Counted from the stretch's first letter, positions 1 through 13,200 are shown. The stretch: 64,000 bases of DNA from Valencia hispanica (GCA_963556495.2 OY747712.1:20323235-20387234), one strand, 5' to 3'. Translations and numbers: made by a program. The notes: a model not told the origin generated them from the sequence alone.

Positions 1-556
1 TTCTCGTGAGGGGTTCACGACAAGTTTTCGGTTCTGCTTGTTGTTTCTTGAATACAACTTGAAGACATCTGCTTTTGATGATAGTTGTGATTTGGTGTTT
101 AAACCAAAACTAAACCAAAGGAAGTTTTCTCACTTGACTGGCTTCCACCCATGTATTTTTTTCTGAAGAACGAGTCTCTGAGCAAATTTCAGTCCATTTC
201 TTCAGCAAGAAACTAAATTGGTGTGGTGAGTTAGGTTTACCTAATATGCCTTTTGCATTGTTTCATATTTACTTTGCGCTTCCATGGGAATAGAGGACAC
301 ACTACCAAAGGAAGATAACGTTCCAACATCAACTTTATGTTCATCTGATATTGCTCATCTGTAGCATACACAGTTTGATCTCCAGCTAAGCCAGGCTTTG
401 AAGTGTTGAAAACAATTAAGGAGATGAGATGCCATGTTTACTACACAGTGCTATAAACTGCTACAAAATTTACACAAGTGCTACTTAAATGTTGCAACAA
501 TGACCAAATAATACCATTACTTAATCTCAAGCTACACTGTGCATGCGCTCATTAAG
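1..556. other. Upstream fyco1 intron, nothing recognised
   Basis: AT-rich sequence with no exon-like segment, RUN-domain coding or recognised repeat. Since the first recognisable exon at 4171 starts in mid-codon, this stretch is taken as intron. Confidence 0.4.
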
Positions 557-640
557 CGGAAATTAAGTGTTATTGTAGCTCATACTAAATAGTTGTTTAA
601 GGAGTCGTTGTAGATCATGATGGCTGTGGGCGTCATGATC
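557..640 (-). repeat. LINE C-terminal fragment, same family as 61200-61480
   Basis: GGAAATTAAGTGTTATTGTAG through GATGGCTGTGGGC matches the run at 61208-61282 base for base over most of its length. In that copy the minus strand encodes a LINE ORF2 end (RYRRSFLPTAIIIYNNF). Confidence 0.55.
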
Positions 641-714
641 TACAATCGTGATGTCGGTCAGCCATCACGATGGACGATGACATCGTCCCTCGGCACAACC
701 CTAATACAGTGTAT

Positions 715-2560
715 CCCTAAAGTTGGGAGAGTGGTGATTGGTGCAGACTTTAAAAGACATGTTGGTGAAGAGAACAGAAGTGATGAGGAAGTGATGGGCA
801 GGCTTGGTATCCAGGATAGGAACGAAGAAGGACGGATGGTGGTAGACTTTATGAAAAGGTTGGAAATGGCTTTTGTAAATACTTTCTTCCAGAAGAGGCA
901 GGAACAAAGAGTGACTTATAAAAGTGGAGGTAGGAGTACTCATGTGGACTACATCTTATGTAAACGTTGTGATCTGAAGGAGATTAGTGATTGCAAGGTA
1001 GTGATAGACGAGAGTGTAGCTAAACGGTATAGGATGGTGGTCTGTAGGATGAAACTGATGGTGAGGGAGGTAAAGAGAACAAAGCCAGAGCACAGTTCCA
1101 GGTGGTAGAAACTGAAAAAAGAGTGTTTCAAGGATTTAGGGAGAAGATAAGTCAGGCTCTTGGTGGCCAGGAGGCGCTCCCAGATGACTGGACAGCTACA
1201 GCTAAGGTGATTAAGGAGACAGGTAAGCGAGTACTTGGTGTGTCATCTGGAAGGAGGAACATAGATAAGGGGACTTGGTGGTGGAACAATAAAGTCCAGG
1301 AGCATACACAGAGAAAGAAGTTAACTAAGAAGATGTGGGACACTGATAGGACTGAGGAGAGTAGACAGGAGTATAGGGAGATGCAGCGCATTGTGAAGGT
1401 AGAAGTGGCAAAGGCCAAAAAAAGGGTGCATGATGACCTGTATGCTAGGTTGGACAGTGAGGAGGGAGGGAATGATTTGTAGAGGTTGGGAAGGTAGAGA
1501 GATAAAGATGGAAAGGATGTGGAACAGGTTAGGGTGATTAATGATTGGAATGGAAATGTAGTGACAGGTGCCAAGTGTGTGATGGGAAGATGGAAAGAGT
1601 ACTTTGAAGAGCTGATGAATGAGGAAAACACGAGGGAGATTGTAGAGTAGAAGAGGTGACTGTTGTGGATCAGGAAGTAGCGGAGATTAGTAAGGATGAA
1701 GTGAGGAAAGCAAGGCAAGGCAATTTTATCTGTCTAGCACACTTTCAACAACATGGTAATTCAAGGTGCTTTACATGATTTGGTGATTAAAAAACAAAAC
1801 AAACAGAATATAACATTGGAAATTAAAAGTAAAAGTAGCAAATTGGCATGAAACACACATTACACATGATACACAATAAAGCAAGAGAAAGATCAATAAA
1901 GCAAGAGAGCATGAACACATTTGATACATATGACTGTAATCATTTACTTTGGGAAAGCTTTGAAGAGGATGTAAAAGGGAAAGGAAGTTGGTCCTATTGA
2001 CATACCTAGGTACGTTTGGAAAGACCTAGGAGAGGTGGCAGTAGAGTTTTTGACTAGGTTCTTCAACAAGATCTTGAAGAGTGATAAGATGCCTGAGGAA
2101 TGGAGGAAAAGTGTTCCAGTGCCGATTTTTAAGAACAAGGTAGATGTACAGAATTGTGGGAACTACAGAGGAATAAAGCTAATGAGTTATACAATGAAGC
2201 TGTGGGAAAGAGTGGTGGAAGCTAGGCTTTGGTCAGAAGTGAGCATGTGTGAGCAGTAGTACGTTTTCATGCCAAGAAAGAGTACTACAGATGCAATTTT
2301 TTGCTTTAAGAATGTTGATGGAGAAGTACAGAGAAGGCCAGAGTGAGCTGCATTGTGTCTTTGTTGATTTAGAGAAAGCGTATGACAGGGTGCCAAGAGA
2401 AAAGCTGTTTTTTTGCTTGAGGTGGTCTGGAGTGTCAGAGAAGTATGTTAGGGCAGTGCAGAGATGTATGAGAGCTGTGAGACATTGTGAGGTGTGCTGT
2501 AGGAGTGATGGGGGGGTTCAAGGTGGAGGTGGGACTGCATCAAGGATTGGCTCTAAGAAA
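715..2560 (+). mobile_element. RTE-clade LINE, broken, 5' and 3' truncated
   Basis: Decayed non-LTR retrotransposon. The endonuclease end reads VVIGADFKRHVGEENRSDEE, then VTYKSGGRSTHVDYILCKR. A connector with EALPDDWTATAKVIKETGKR follows across a frame change near 1105. The reverse transcriptase resumes after a nested insertion with VAVEFLTRFFNKILKSDKMP, then CGNYRGIKLMSYTMKLWERV and motif A CVFVDLEKAYDRVPR near 2370. Several stops and frameshifts are present, and it ends before the YADD/FADD motif, so it is inactive. Confidence 0.85.
1712..1951 (-). mobile_element. 240-bp LINE 3' tail inserted in the RTE element
   Basis: It begins with AAGGCAAGGCAATTTTAT and shares long identity with 45133-45250 and 57917-58180. 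It splits the RTE reading frame between KDEVRKA and LKRM. A 7-bp direct repeat GGAAAGC sits at 1705-1711 and 1952-1958 and is read as the target duplication. Orientation is inferred from the other copies, whose minus strands carry ORF2 ends. Confidence 0.75.
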
Positions 2561-3289
2561 GATAAGAAGACTATTTCTTGTTTTATTTTGTTGATTATTG
2601 TTACATTTAGTGTTAATTTGTGTACAGTATTGGTCAAAAACAGGACGCAACATGTACCTGCTGGTGAACGACTAACGTTTTTCGGGAACATTTACCCCCC
2701 CAGTCCTTGCTGTGATTTGTTTTGTAGTTTAAGTCATTTGATCTCTTTTGTGGTTTGAGAGGAACGAAGGGCTTGGCGATGGAGCTTGTCTGGGTCTATG
2801 TTTCTAATTGGTTTGAAGTAAGTAATAAGTAGTAATAAGCTACCAGATAGGCTATAATGAAAATATAGGGAAACTTTTTTTATTGACCTTTTTAATGACC
2901 CTTTTTTTTTTATTGCACCCCACATCTATAGATCAATACATATTGTTATTGAATTATCGTCCAGCCCTATTATGGCATTAGCAGCAGGTCCTTAGATATG
3001 TTTAAAAAAATAAATTAATGAAACTATAACTTTCATTGCAAAAGTAACGTACCGTGTCCAGACGCAATTCCCTTTTATCCGAATTCATAAATGCCCTTTA
3101 TCAAATGGGGTGGGTCAAAAGCCACATATGTACTTCAATTACATGAAATGCATTTCATTTATTCACATCTAGATACATATCAGACAAGGTTTTCAGTAAA
3201 CCTGCACACACTAATTTGCCTAAAATTTCACACAGATACTGTGTACTTGAGTAACATCCCCTTCTTAATCAATAGGTTTTATATAGCCT

Positions 3290-3800
3290 CAGTCTATCTT
3301 TGTGACTATAATGGTTTCAGTACTTTTGGGAAGGCTTTCCCAATGATACTCAATCAGATTGAGGTCAGATCTCTCTCCAGGCAAGTGAAGTTCTTCTACA
3401 TCTAACTCACTCATTTATGTTCTGTACTTTGTGCACTGGTGCGGAGCAGAACAGGAAGTTGTCATCCCCAAACTAAAATGTCCAGGTAGACTGAAGCAAT
3501 CTGAGTTCCTTTTTCTAGAAATAAAGGGCAAAGAACAACTTCTGAAAAACAACCTCACACCATAACCCCCACCAAACCAAACTTTATACTGGACACTGTG
3601 GGCAAGTGGTGTTCTCCTGGTAACTGCCAAACCCAGACTAGTTCATTGGATTGTCGGACATGATATCTACATTCCAGAAAATATGTCTCCAGAAGTGAAA
3701 TTCTTTAGACCACTGCATCCAATGCTTTGTGCTGCACTTGGTTTGCAGGCAGCAGAAACAGTAGGCCCATTTCCACTATGGTGTTACGGTAAAGTGGCAT
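3290..3800 (-). mobile_element. Tc1-like transposon remnant
   Basis: On the minus strand one reads a decayed VWGGCF-like segment (VWFGGGYGVRLFF), an LPGHFSLG portion and, at 3340-3385, ERSDLNLIEY, equivalent to the Tc1 DLNPIEHLW catalytic motif. Bases 3600-3780 match the N-terminal spacer common in fish Tc1 copies. No intact frame remains. Confidence 0.65.
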
Positions 3801-3857
3801 TGATTCTAACATGAATAATACAATAACTTTTTTAATGAAATATCTCAGCAGTATTCT

Positions 3858-4020
3858 AGTTAAAGGTGCAATATGTAAGGATTTTAGAGTGAAATAATCA
3901 TACAACAGTCTAATGTCTCAATCATATTGGAAGGAAGGTTACATTGAAGCAGATTTCCTTCGCAGCCGGCTGGGTGGTGGCAAGTTTTAATCATTTTAAA
4001 AAGGCGGTAGAAGGACGTAG
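3858..4020. repeat. Probable MITE end fragment
   Basis: TTAAAGGTGCAATATGTAAG resembles ends of abundant fish nonautonomous elements with TTAA-type targets. No partner end was found before the exon at 4171. Confidence 0.3.
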
Positions 4021-4170
4021 TCATTGTTTACAATCTGTTAGGACATGGAGTACTTTGTACTTGATCTGTGTATGCAATGTTACAAATTTAGTCGTAAATT
4101 CAAGATAAAGTGTTAGTTTGTTATTCTTTATGAATGTAACCCTCAGTTTTTTTCCTCTCACTATGTGAAG

Positions 4171-4267
4171 GCGAACCTTAGGAGCTGCTTCACAAAATCT
4201 CTTGTGGAAATCTCCAAGTCGTTGTTCCAGCATCAACAGCCTGATCGGAAGCAATTCACACTCCCAG
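4171..4267 (+). CDS. fyco1: fyco1 exon: linker after the RUN domain
   Basis: A strong pyrimidine tract and AG at 4169-4170 precede the exon, and GTAATC follows at 4268. Read in the frame that enters the next exon it gives [20 protein letters not shown] and onward, matching the conserved Ser-rich segment after the RUN domain in FYCO1 (LWK-PSR-SS-SLV). The first G completes a split codon, probably AGG for Arg. A minus-strand ORF covers the same bases but has no family resemblance. Confidence 0.85.
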
Positions 4268-7200
4268 GTAATCCACTTCTGTTGGCCATCAATAAACAAA
4301 CTTGAATCAAATATCTGGTCAAATATGATAGTTGTTTTATATATTTTAACAAAAGGTCTCTTTTCTCCATTTCAATGTACTGAGTAGGCACATGGGTGCC
4401 TTCAGGTCCCGGATCTGAGTCACAGTCTGCTTGGAGAACTTGGAGATTTGGAAGAACATTCTTCCTCCAGCATTGCAGAGAATTTGCGCATTGAGCTTGA
4501 CCAGTCTGAGCTCAGACAGCAGCAGCTTATGGTACATGTGCAGGAGTTGAGTAAAGAGGCAGCTGAGCTGAAAGGTGTCGTCAAAGAGCTTCAAGGTCAG
4601 TTATCGGCTCAGACATCAAGCATTTCGGCATCTGTCCTTGCCCGGTGTAACTCAGAAACTGGTCATGAGGACAGACTGAATCACTACCAGAATCCGAAGG
4701 ATTTGCAAGAGAGACTCGAAGCTGCCGAGTGCAAAAATATGGAGCTTCTGGCTAAGTGGGACGAGACTCTTAATGAAAGGGGACAACAAACCGCCAGCTA
4801 CTGTGACTCAGCCTGGAAAATCCAGGAACTCTTAGAAAGACTTAAGACTGCAGAGGAGGAGAGGTTGGAGGCAAAAAGAGAGGCAGAGGAAAGAGCCAGA
4901 CATTTGTCCCAGGATCTAAAACTCAGTGAAGAAAAGTTGAAGAATACTGAGGAGAAGCTTGATGAAGTCAAAGCCAGAGCACATGTTGAACGAGAGGAGG
5001 CTCTTGCACGGTTAGAGGAACTCCAGAGTGCAGTTGGTCGAATTCAAGGGGCATTAACTTTGAAAGAAAAGGAGACTGGAAACTTGAGAGCCCAACTGCA
5101 GGATGTCCAGGCCTCTCTGGAGTGCAGGGAGCGCCAGGCGGAGGAACTCCGAAAAAGGTTGCAGGAGGAGGTAGAGCAAAGATGCAGTATGAGTTGTGAG
5201 GAACTGGAGGGACAGATGTTGGAATTAAGAAAAACTCTAAAAAGTAGAGAAAAAGATCTAACTGCTCATTCAGAAAAGATAAAGCATTTGGAGAAACAGT
5301 TAGAGAAGCTAAATGCTGAAGCAGAGTCATTGTGCCTCCAAACTGATGATAGTAATTATGTTTGTTGTGAGACTGGAAATCATGTGGACTACAAAAACCA
5401 GTGCAATCATCTAATGGAAGTGAACAAAGAGCTTCTCCAAACAGTAAGAACAACTGAGGCAAGTGTTACAGAGCTGACTGAAACCAGAGTTGCCTTGCTG
5501 GACCAGCTGGCTGCTTTAAGAGCCTCTGAACAGCAGTTAAAGGGTAGAGTTGAAGCTGCTAAGATGAACGTGGAAGACAGGGAGAGGAAGCTTTTAGATG
5601 AAAACCTGCAACTTGAAGAGACTCTCCAAAAGATGTTACTCCAGAATGATCAGTTAGATACTCAAGTGAAAAGGTTACAGCAGGACAATTTGGAGCTTTT
5701 AGATACTCAGTCCTCAATGAAGAGGGAATTAACTACAACCCAACAGGAGTTGGACTTCCTCAATACAAAAGCTGACATGTTGGCAAACAACCTCACAGGG
5801 TCCCAAAAGTGCCAAGCAGAGTTGCTTGAAAAGCTCAATGAAGCCGAGGCAAACCTGAGAGTCCAGACTTTAAACTGTTCCCTTCTTCAAACTCGAGTAG
5901 ATGAGCTGGAAAGCGGGACCATGCACCATGAAAAAGGAGCAGCAGAATGCAATGAAAAAGTGCAGAAGCTTCACGATGAACATCAGACCTCCACATTGGA
6001 CACCAAAGAGGACCCAATCAAGCTGGTTATCGCTGAAGCCCAGTTGGAGCTCAACCAAAGGGAGGTGACCAGGCTCCGAGAAGAGGTGGTGGACCTCAGG
6101 GCTCAGCTGCTGGCGGGAAACGAGGAGAAGATGAAGGTTCAGGCTTTGCAGGATGTCACAGCGGCCTCCAGAGAGGACCTCCGTGTTTTATCAGATCAGC
6201 TGAAGGCCCAGGTGGAGGACCTGAACCGCCAGCACGTGGACGAGATTCTGAGATCTCGAGAGCGTGAAGAGGCTCTCATACGGGAGCGTGATGGTGAGGC
6301 TCAGGCTCGTGTGGGGCTGGCTGCGGAGGTGACGGCCTCTAGGGAGGAGCTGGAGAGGCTGAAACTATACTGTGAAGCTTTGCGTCTGGAGAACAGTGAC
6401 TCACAGGAGGCCCTTCACAGGGCCAACACAGAAACAGCAGAACTCGGCGTGCACGTCTGCTTGCTGACTGCTCAAAGCGAGGAGGCTCGTCTGCGCTGGG
6501 AAGGCCTGTCGTCACGACTGCAGGAACTAGAGGAGGCAGCTGCCCAGGAGGCAGAGAGGCTCAACACCTGCATGGAGCAACTGCGTCAGGAGAACCAAGA
6601 GCTCTGCTCCCAACTATGTGACAAAGAGGATCTATTGTTGCTCAGGCAGAAACTCCAAACTGAGCTGAGTGAGGCCCAGCAGGAGGCAGAGACTGTACAG
6701 AAGACAAACGAGAAGGAGATTCAGGCCCTACGGTTGCAGCTCAGCAGTAAAGCTACAGGTCATGAAAACCAGCTCCAGGTCAGACACTAAAACTGAATTC
6801 TATATGCATTAGTGTGAGCTTTTCTTGTTTCTCCAGTATTTGAGTATCATTGTATCCATACATAAACAAAGAATACATTTTAAAGAGCAACAATTGGTGC
6901 TACCATTGAGTAGCATGTGCACTTGTATTTTTGAGGATATGTTTTTTCTGAAGTAGAAACGCACAACAAGCAAGAAGCAAGGATGTATTTAAAATAGCTG
7001 AAGGTTACTGGATAGTTTCATATATTCACCCTTGAAATATATTTATCCTTTGAAATCTTTGTTACAGTAAGAATGATCTCTTTAAAGCCTTAATCACCAT
7101 CTGTAAAACAGGAACTTTTCTTAATCTTCTCCTAAATCTGTATGCTATGGGTTTTTTAAGCTTTTAACTTAGCAAAAGGCATACTGCTGATGGAATGTTT

Positions 7201-10200
7201 AGGAAGAAAATCAAATAAACATACTCTGCCTGGCAAAATTATTTATACTCTTTGAAGGTTTTCACATTCGATCACGTTACAACTGATGCTTTTTAGTGGG
7301 ATTCTATCTGCTAGAACCCATGTACACTTGTGAATAACTGATGTAATTTAAAAGGAAACATGGTCTTCAAAATAGAATTTAATGTCGTTAGCATTTGTTT
7401 ACATCCTTCCTTTACTATAATACTTGGAAAAGGAAAAGTTCAAATTTTTCAAGTCACCCTATTTGGCTTATATGTAGTCATTTAATGTAGCCTGTTTAAA
7501 AAGAATGTTGATATTCAAACCTCCATACTTTAAAGAGTTGATAACAATTGTGGTACACCTCTTAGCTTATTTTTGATTGTAGTTAAATCAACAGATGCAT
7601 GCAAGACTGGGCCATGTTTTATTTTATATTACTTTTATTGAATGGAAATTGTTCTTTGTTATGCTGTCCTTTCAAATAATAATAAAATAATGTTTAACAT
7701 ACTATAATTTTGAAAACATTAATTCACGATTTTTTTTATTCTCCTCCAGAAGGTGAATGAGGAGTTGGAAGATGTGAAGTTACAGCTGGTTACAGAGCAG
7801 AAGAAAGCAGTCAATCTGGAGAACAAACTTAAACAGGTGGAGGTCAGTTGATGCTCCCTGTGCTTGAAAAGTTGACTTTCCAAGGCAATTTATAAATCCA
7901 TCTTTATACACATTCAAGCCATCTTAAAGGAGTCATAACCTAGTATTACCTTGGATACCCACGCTCTATTATAGTCTTTCAGGCCCTTCTAAAAAAGAAA
8001 AATTGGAAAAAAGTAAAAAAAATGAACACAGCGCTCCTCTGACCCTTATTTCTCAAGGCATTATTGTCTCGCGAGATCTGATGCGATATTTTGGCTGTCG
8101 TGGACGGTCATTGTAATAACACAAATGAGGGGCGCGCTGATTGGTGGCAGGAAGGAGGGGGGTTGACGCTGCAGGTAACGCTTCAGCATATCTAGCCCAT
8201 ATCTACTACTCCCGCTAGCATACAATAGCCACATTAGCAGTTAGCTGCTGTTTGTTACACACAGTAGAGCAATAAAAACACAGCCTTACCGTTTCAATTG
8301 CAGGGAAGTCTCTCATTGTTGGAATGCCCCCTTTTTCCAAACGGAGCTTCGATGCCAACTTTGCCTGATATTCTCCCAAATTCGTAAACGATTCCGGCGT
8401 AAAAAAATAGAAAAAATATTTCCATGCAGCATAGGTCTGCCATGTCAATATATAGTACATCCTGCGCCGATTTGACGTCAAGTCGGCCAGAAATTAAAAC
8501 CACATATTTGAGTGCACGTGGGCTGGTTGACGAACCCAGGGGTAAACAAACGCTTCACTTTTAAATATCGGCTTCCCGGCCAGTGTACAATCGTTAGGCA
8601 ATCATAACATAAATTTTTTCTCATGGAAAAGTGAAAATTACAGGTCATGACTCCTTTAAAGCACAAACTCTATCTTAAAGAATATTTGAAAGTGTCATAA
8701 GTTAATTAGAAGTGGATTACTTTATAGAGATTTGTATATTTTTTTGATTAAAAGTATATTTAAGATTCAATTTCTGAATGGTTCAAACCTTAAGAATTAT
8801 TCTACAAAAGTAAAGTTTACAGGAGGGAAATAGATTTACTACCTGTTTAACACCACAAACTTTAGAAAAATAATGCCATAACAAAGTTACTTGCAGTGTG
8901 GTTTAGTGCCTGTTTAAATATAACACCTGACATGTATAAATAAAAACACAAATTCCAGTTGCTTTGTGTAAATTGGCAGTTGGAGTAACCATTAACTCAT
9001 GGTTCCAAGCATAACTCATAAAGCACAGACTTTCTGCCTTGCTTTGCTGTTCTGAACGCAGGCGGAGAATCACAGATATTGCCAACAGATTGGGGAGAAA
9101 AACATCCAGATGGCTGAGTCGGAAAATCTCATCCTGCAGAAAGAAGATGAGATGATACATCTGAAAGAAAATTTATCAAGGTGAGATACAGTATTCCCCA
9201 TCACACGTTCTAAGCCACATCAAAGCTCCCTCAATTAAACTTGTCTAATTATGTACATTTCTAATTCGGAGCTTTGTATGATTTTTTTCGACCTGTATGC
9301 GTGCTGGTTTCAGGTCTGAGGAGGGCCTGGCTGCAGCTCAGCGAGCCTGTCAGGAGATGGCTGAAAATCTACGGCGGGTCAAACAGGACAAACAGAGCTT
9401 TGATTTAAAGACAGCCGCTGAACTCGATGATCTTTATCGTACCAAAATCAATTTAGAGGAAAGACTTGTAGAGCTTATCAGGTATAATAAATCATTCAGT
9501 CTAATTGTTATTAATCAGTGACATTTTCTTTATTTGCCATTGTTTTTCTTGTGTTCTTTTTGATTTGTGTTCATGTGACTTATGTGTCAATTAGGAGACT
9601 CGTAATAACTTCAATGAGCATTATAAATGCAGCAGATTACGTTTTTTGCAGAGAAAAAGATGCGCTTTGGCAGAAGTCAGATGCCCTGGAGTTTGAGCAG
9701 AAGCTCCGTGACGAGGAGACGGGGAGGGACGTCAACTACTGTTTGGGTTGTCACACTCAGTTCAGCTGGTGGCTGCGAAAATACAACTGCAGGTGAGCTG
9801 TACATCCGAGAATTAAGCAAAAATTACCATCATCTTTGACAATTAGATTTAACATCCTATTATGTTATTTCAAAGCATTCATACCCAATTAATTTTATTG
9901 TTTTTTGTGATGGATCACCACAATATAGTGTGCATTTGTGAAGTCAGAGCAAGGTTTACTTTATAAAACAATATTCAAATCAAACTTTATTTATAAAGCA
10001 CTTTTCATACAAACATTGCAACTCAAAGTGGTTTACAGATTAAAAATTACCCCACATAAACCACATTCCCATTCCTCCCCAACAGATTTAAAAGCATGAT
10101 CACAATTATACCCCCCTCCCCCAACACAACCCCAAGCGCACACGCACTCATTAGCAACAATAAAAAGACATTGGGCCGAGTATAGATGAGCCATCAAAAG

Positions 10201-13200
10201 ACCCATCTGCACCGGCAGCACCAACAGCAGCAGCCAAGGCACTGACACCTCGCCTCCACCTAGAGCACCCAGGCAGCCACAGCCGACCACCGCTCCCGAG
10301 GCAGAAGGCTCCCGCAGAGGAAACACTGGAAGAAAGATTAAAATAACAGGTTAAAATATAAAAATAAGCAGTGGATATTTATGATAAGAATAGGTAGTAA
10401 TGCACTGATAACATATAAGCAAGTAAAACATGCAGAGCAATTAAAAAGACTATAACAAATAATAATCAGTTACAAGCTAGGCTAAAAAGGTGAGTCTTGA
10501 GCCTGCTCTTAAAAACATGAACGTTCTCTGCGGCCCTGAGGTCCTTCAGCAGCCTGTTCCAGAGGTTAGGGCCATAGTGCTGGAAAGACACCTTGCCGTG
10601 AGTGTGTCCTGACTTTAGGGATGAGAAGGAGACGGCTGCCAGAGGAGCGCACAGACCTCAAAGGTTCCTATGGTAAAAGCAGTTCTGACAGATAAGAAGG
10701 CCCAAGACCATAAAGACACCTAAAAACTATTAAAGGAACCTTAAAATCGATCCTAAAACATACCGGAGGCCAATGCAATTAATTTAAGACTGGTGTAATA
10801 TGCTCCCGCATCCTGGTCTTAGTTATATACTATTATAGGTAATATTATAGGTGTTGAACATTTCACAGAGCACTGTTCAATCCAATATTCAAAAATCGAA
10901 AGAAAAAGGCACAACTACAGATCTTCCAAAAGATGGGATTCAACCTCAGCTGCCAAGTTAGGAAAGGAGAGGAGTACCGATACTGGCCAAAACAACCATG
11001 GTAACTTTGGCATAGCTGAAGAAATACTGTTCATTTGGGATAATCTGACTGACTTAGGTCTGGGGTAGTTGTTCACATTCTCTCATGATGAAAACCATGA
11101 CCATACATGCAGAACTACAATATAATGGTTTACATCAAAATATCAAAATATTTGATGTGAACCAGCATGTATTGGAATGACCCAGTTAAAATTCAGACTT
11201 AAATCCAGTTGAGAAACTGTGGCTTAATAAATGTTGGTCACAGATAGGCTCCATCCGGTCTGAGATGAGCTTGAGTAGCAGATTTGCTGATGTCATTTCA
11301 GCCAATGATTCGACAGTATTGCCTTGAAGGTTGAAATAAAATGCTTTTCGCACTTTTCAAGATTTCTTTTGTAAAACAAAAACCATTTTTGTTTTCTTGG
11401 TCGGGTTAATTCAGTTCAATTCAGTTTATTTATATAGCGCCGCTTCACAACAGATGTCATCTCAAGGCACTTTACAAGAAAGTAATTTCAATACAAACAT
11501 TCCAATCAGTTTAAAGGTTTAACTAGTTGTCAATGTAAGGAATCCCAGCAAATTGCATCGAGTCATTAACTGGCAGTTGCGCACAGCAACCACAGCAATC
11601 CCTAGCAATCCCTCATACTGAGCAAGCATGTAGTGACAGTGGAAAGGAAAAACCCGTTTAACAGGAAGAAACCTCCAATAGAACCAGACTCAGTACGAGC
11701 GGCCATCTGCCACGACCGTCTGGGGGTTTGAGAAGACAGAGCAGAGACACAGAAAGAACAAAATAACTGATGTAAGAGTACTTTTTAAAATATTAAAGAA
11801 AGTACAAAGTTGATAACAGGACAAGAGGGATGTTCAGTTTCTGGGATGCCAACCGTCCAACAGGGCATTGTAGCTAAGCAGGACACCAGACCAGGCGTAG
11901 CTTCTATGAAGAGAAAAACACTGAGAAAAAACAAAGTTAACAGTTGAAATAACAGCAAATAATGCAACTCGAGAGTAGTAGAAGAGAAAAGTACCAGAGT
12001 GAAGAAAAGTGGTCAGTCTGTCCTCAAAGAGTCTAAGTCTATAGCAACAACTACAGAGATAGCTCAGGATTACCTAAGCCACTCTAACTATAGGCTTTGT
12101 CAAAAAGGAACGTTTTAAGCCTGGCCTTAAAAGTAGACAGATTGTCTGCCACATTTTGGATCAACTGAAGGCTTTTAATTACATTTTGTGGACTTCCTCA
12201 TACTAAAGAGTTACAGTAGTCCAGCCTTGAGGTGACAAATGCATGGACTAGTTTCTCAGCATCACTCCTGAAAAGGATGTGTTTAATTTTAGCAATATTC
12301 CTGAGGTGAAAGAAGGAAATCCTAGAAACCTGTTTAATATTGGGATTTGAATGAAACTTTAAGCTAATTGGAATGTTTGTATGATTGTATTGAAATGACT
12401 TTTCTTGTAAAGTGCCTTGAGATGACATCTGTTGTGAATCGACGCTATATAAATAAACTGAATTGAAATTGAATTGAATGTATTGTCTTGGTAAAAAATA
12501 ATGCCGATTTAATACCATCCAGATTAAGTGATTGACTAAGCAGTTTCTTTTTTAGAGCTTCTGGTCCAAAAACTGCAGAATTTTAAGGGGGGAAAAGTTT
12601 TGCGTCATCCAGTTTTTAATGTCTTCGAGACATACCTGTAATCTACCTAACTGACTGTGTTGGTCCAGGTTGACATGCAAGATATTGAGTCGAGTTAAAC
12701 AAAACAGTCAACACAGCTTCGGTTCCGGAATATAGCCTCTGCCAGTTTATTAGTCATATTGATGCACGAACTAGGTATAAAAATCAGTGTCCAGATGTTT
12801 CCTCTCCATAACAACTTATCAACTCCACATTCCTCATAGGGAACACGTCCTCTTAGCCAAGGCTATAATTCAGCTGGGCCACGACTCAAGGCCTTCCTTC
12901 TCTGAATAAACACACAAATTCCTGCACGTAGCATTTTTGATGAGACCACCTCAGACATGCATCATTTACCACAACAACTGGATTCATGAGGATTTATGGA
13001 TAAATATAGTTGTGTATCATCGGCATAAGTGTTGAAATTTATCCCATGCTGTCTAATGATTTTTACCAATTGGAAGCATTTATATAGTAAAAAGAAATGG
13101 TCCAAGCACAAAACCCTGTGGAACTCCACAAATAACCCTTGAGTGTGAAGATGTATCATTTACATGAACAAACTGGAATCTGTCAGAGAAACATGATTTA

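Noticed and set aside
1152..1718. 188-codon minus-strand ORF
   Set aside because: Complement of the RTE LINE coding strand, which gives the recognisable protein.
4021..4299. 92-codon minus-strand ORF
   Set aside because: Overlaps the plus-strand fyco1 linker exon, which has splice sites, phase agreement and protein similarity.
4968..5462. 164-codon minus-strand ORF inside the coiled-coil exon
   Set aside because: Shadow of the heptad-rich plus-strand exon; no family features.
9518..9796. ORF running from intron sequence into the FYVE exon
   Set aside because: The upstream part is intron. The acceptor at 9651 and the phase define the exon start.
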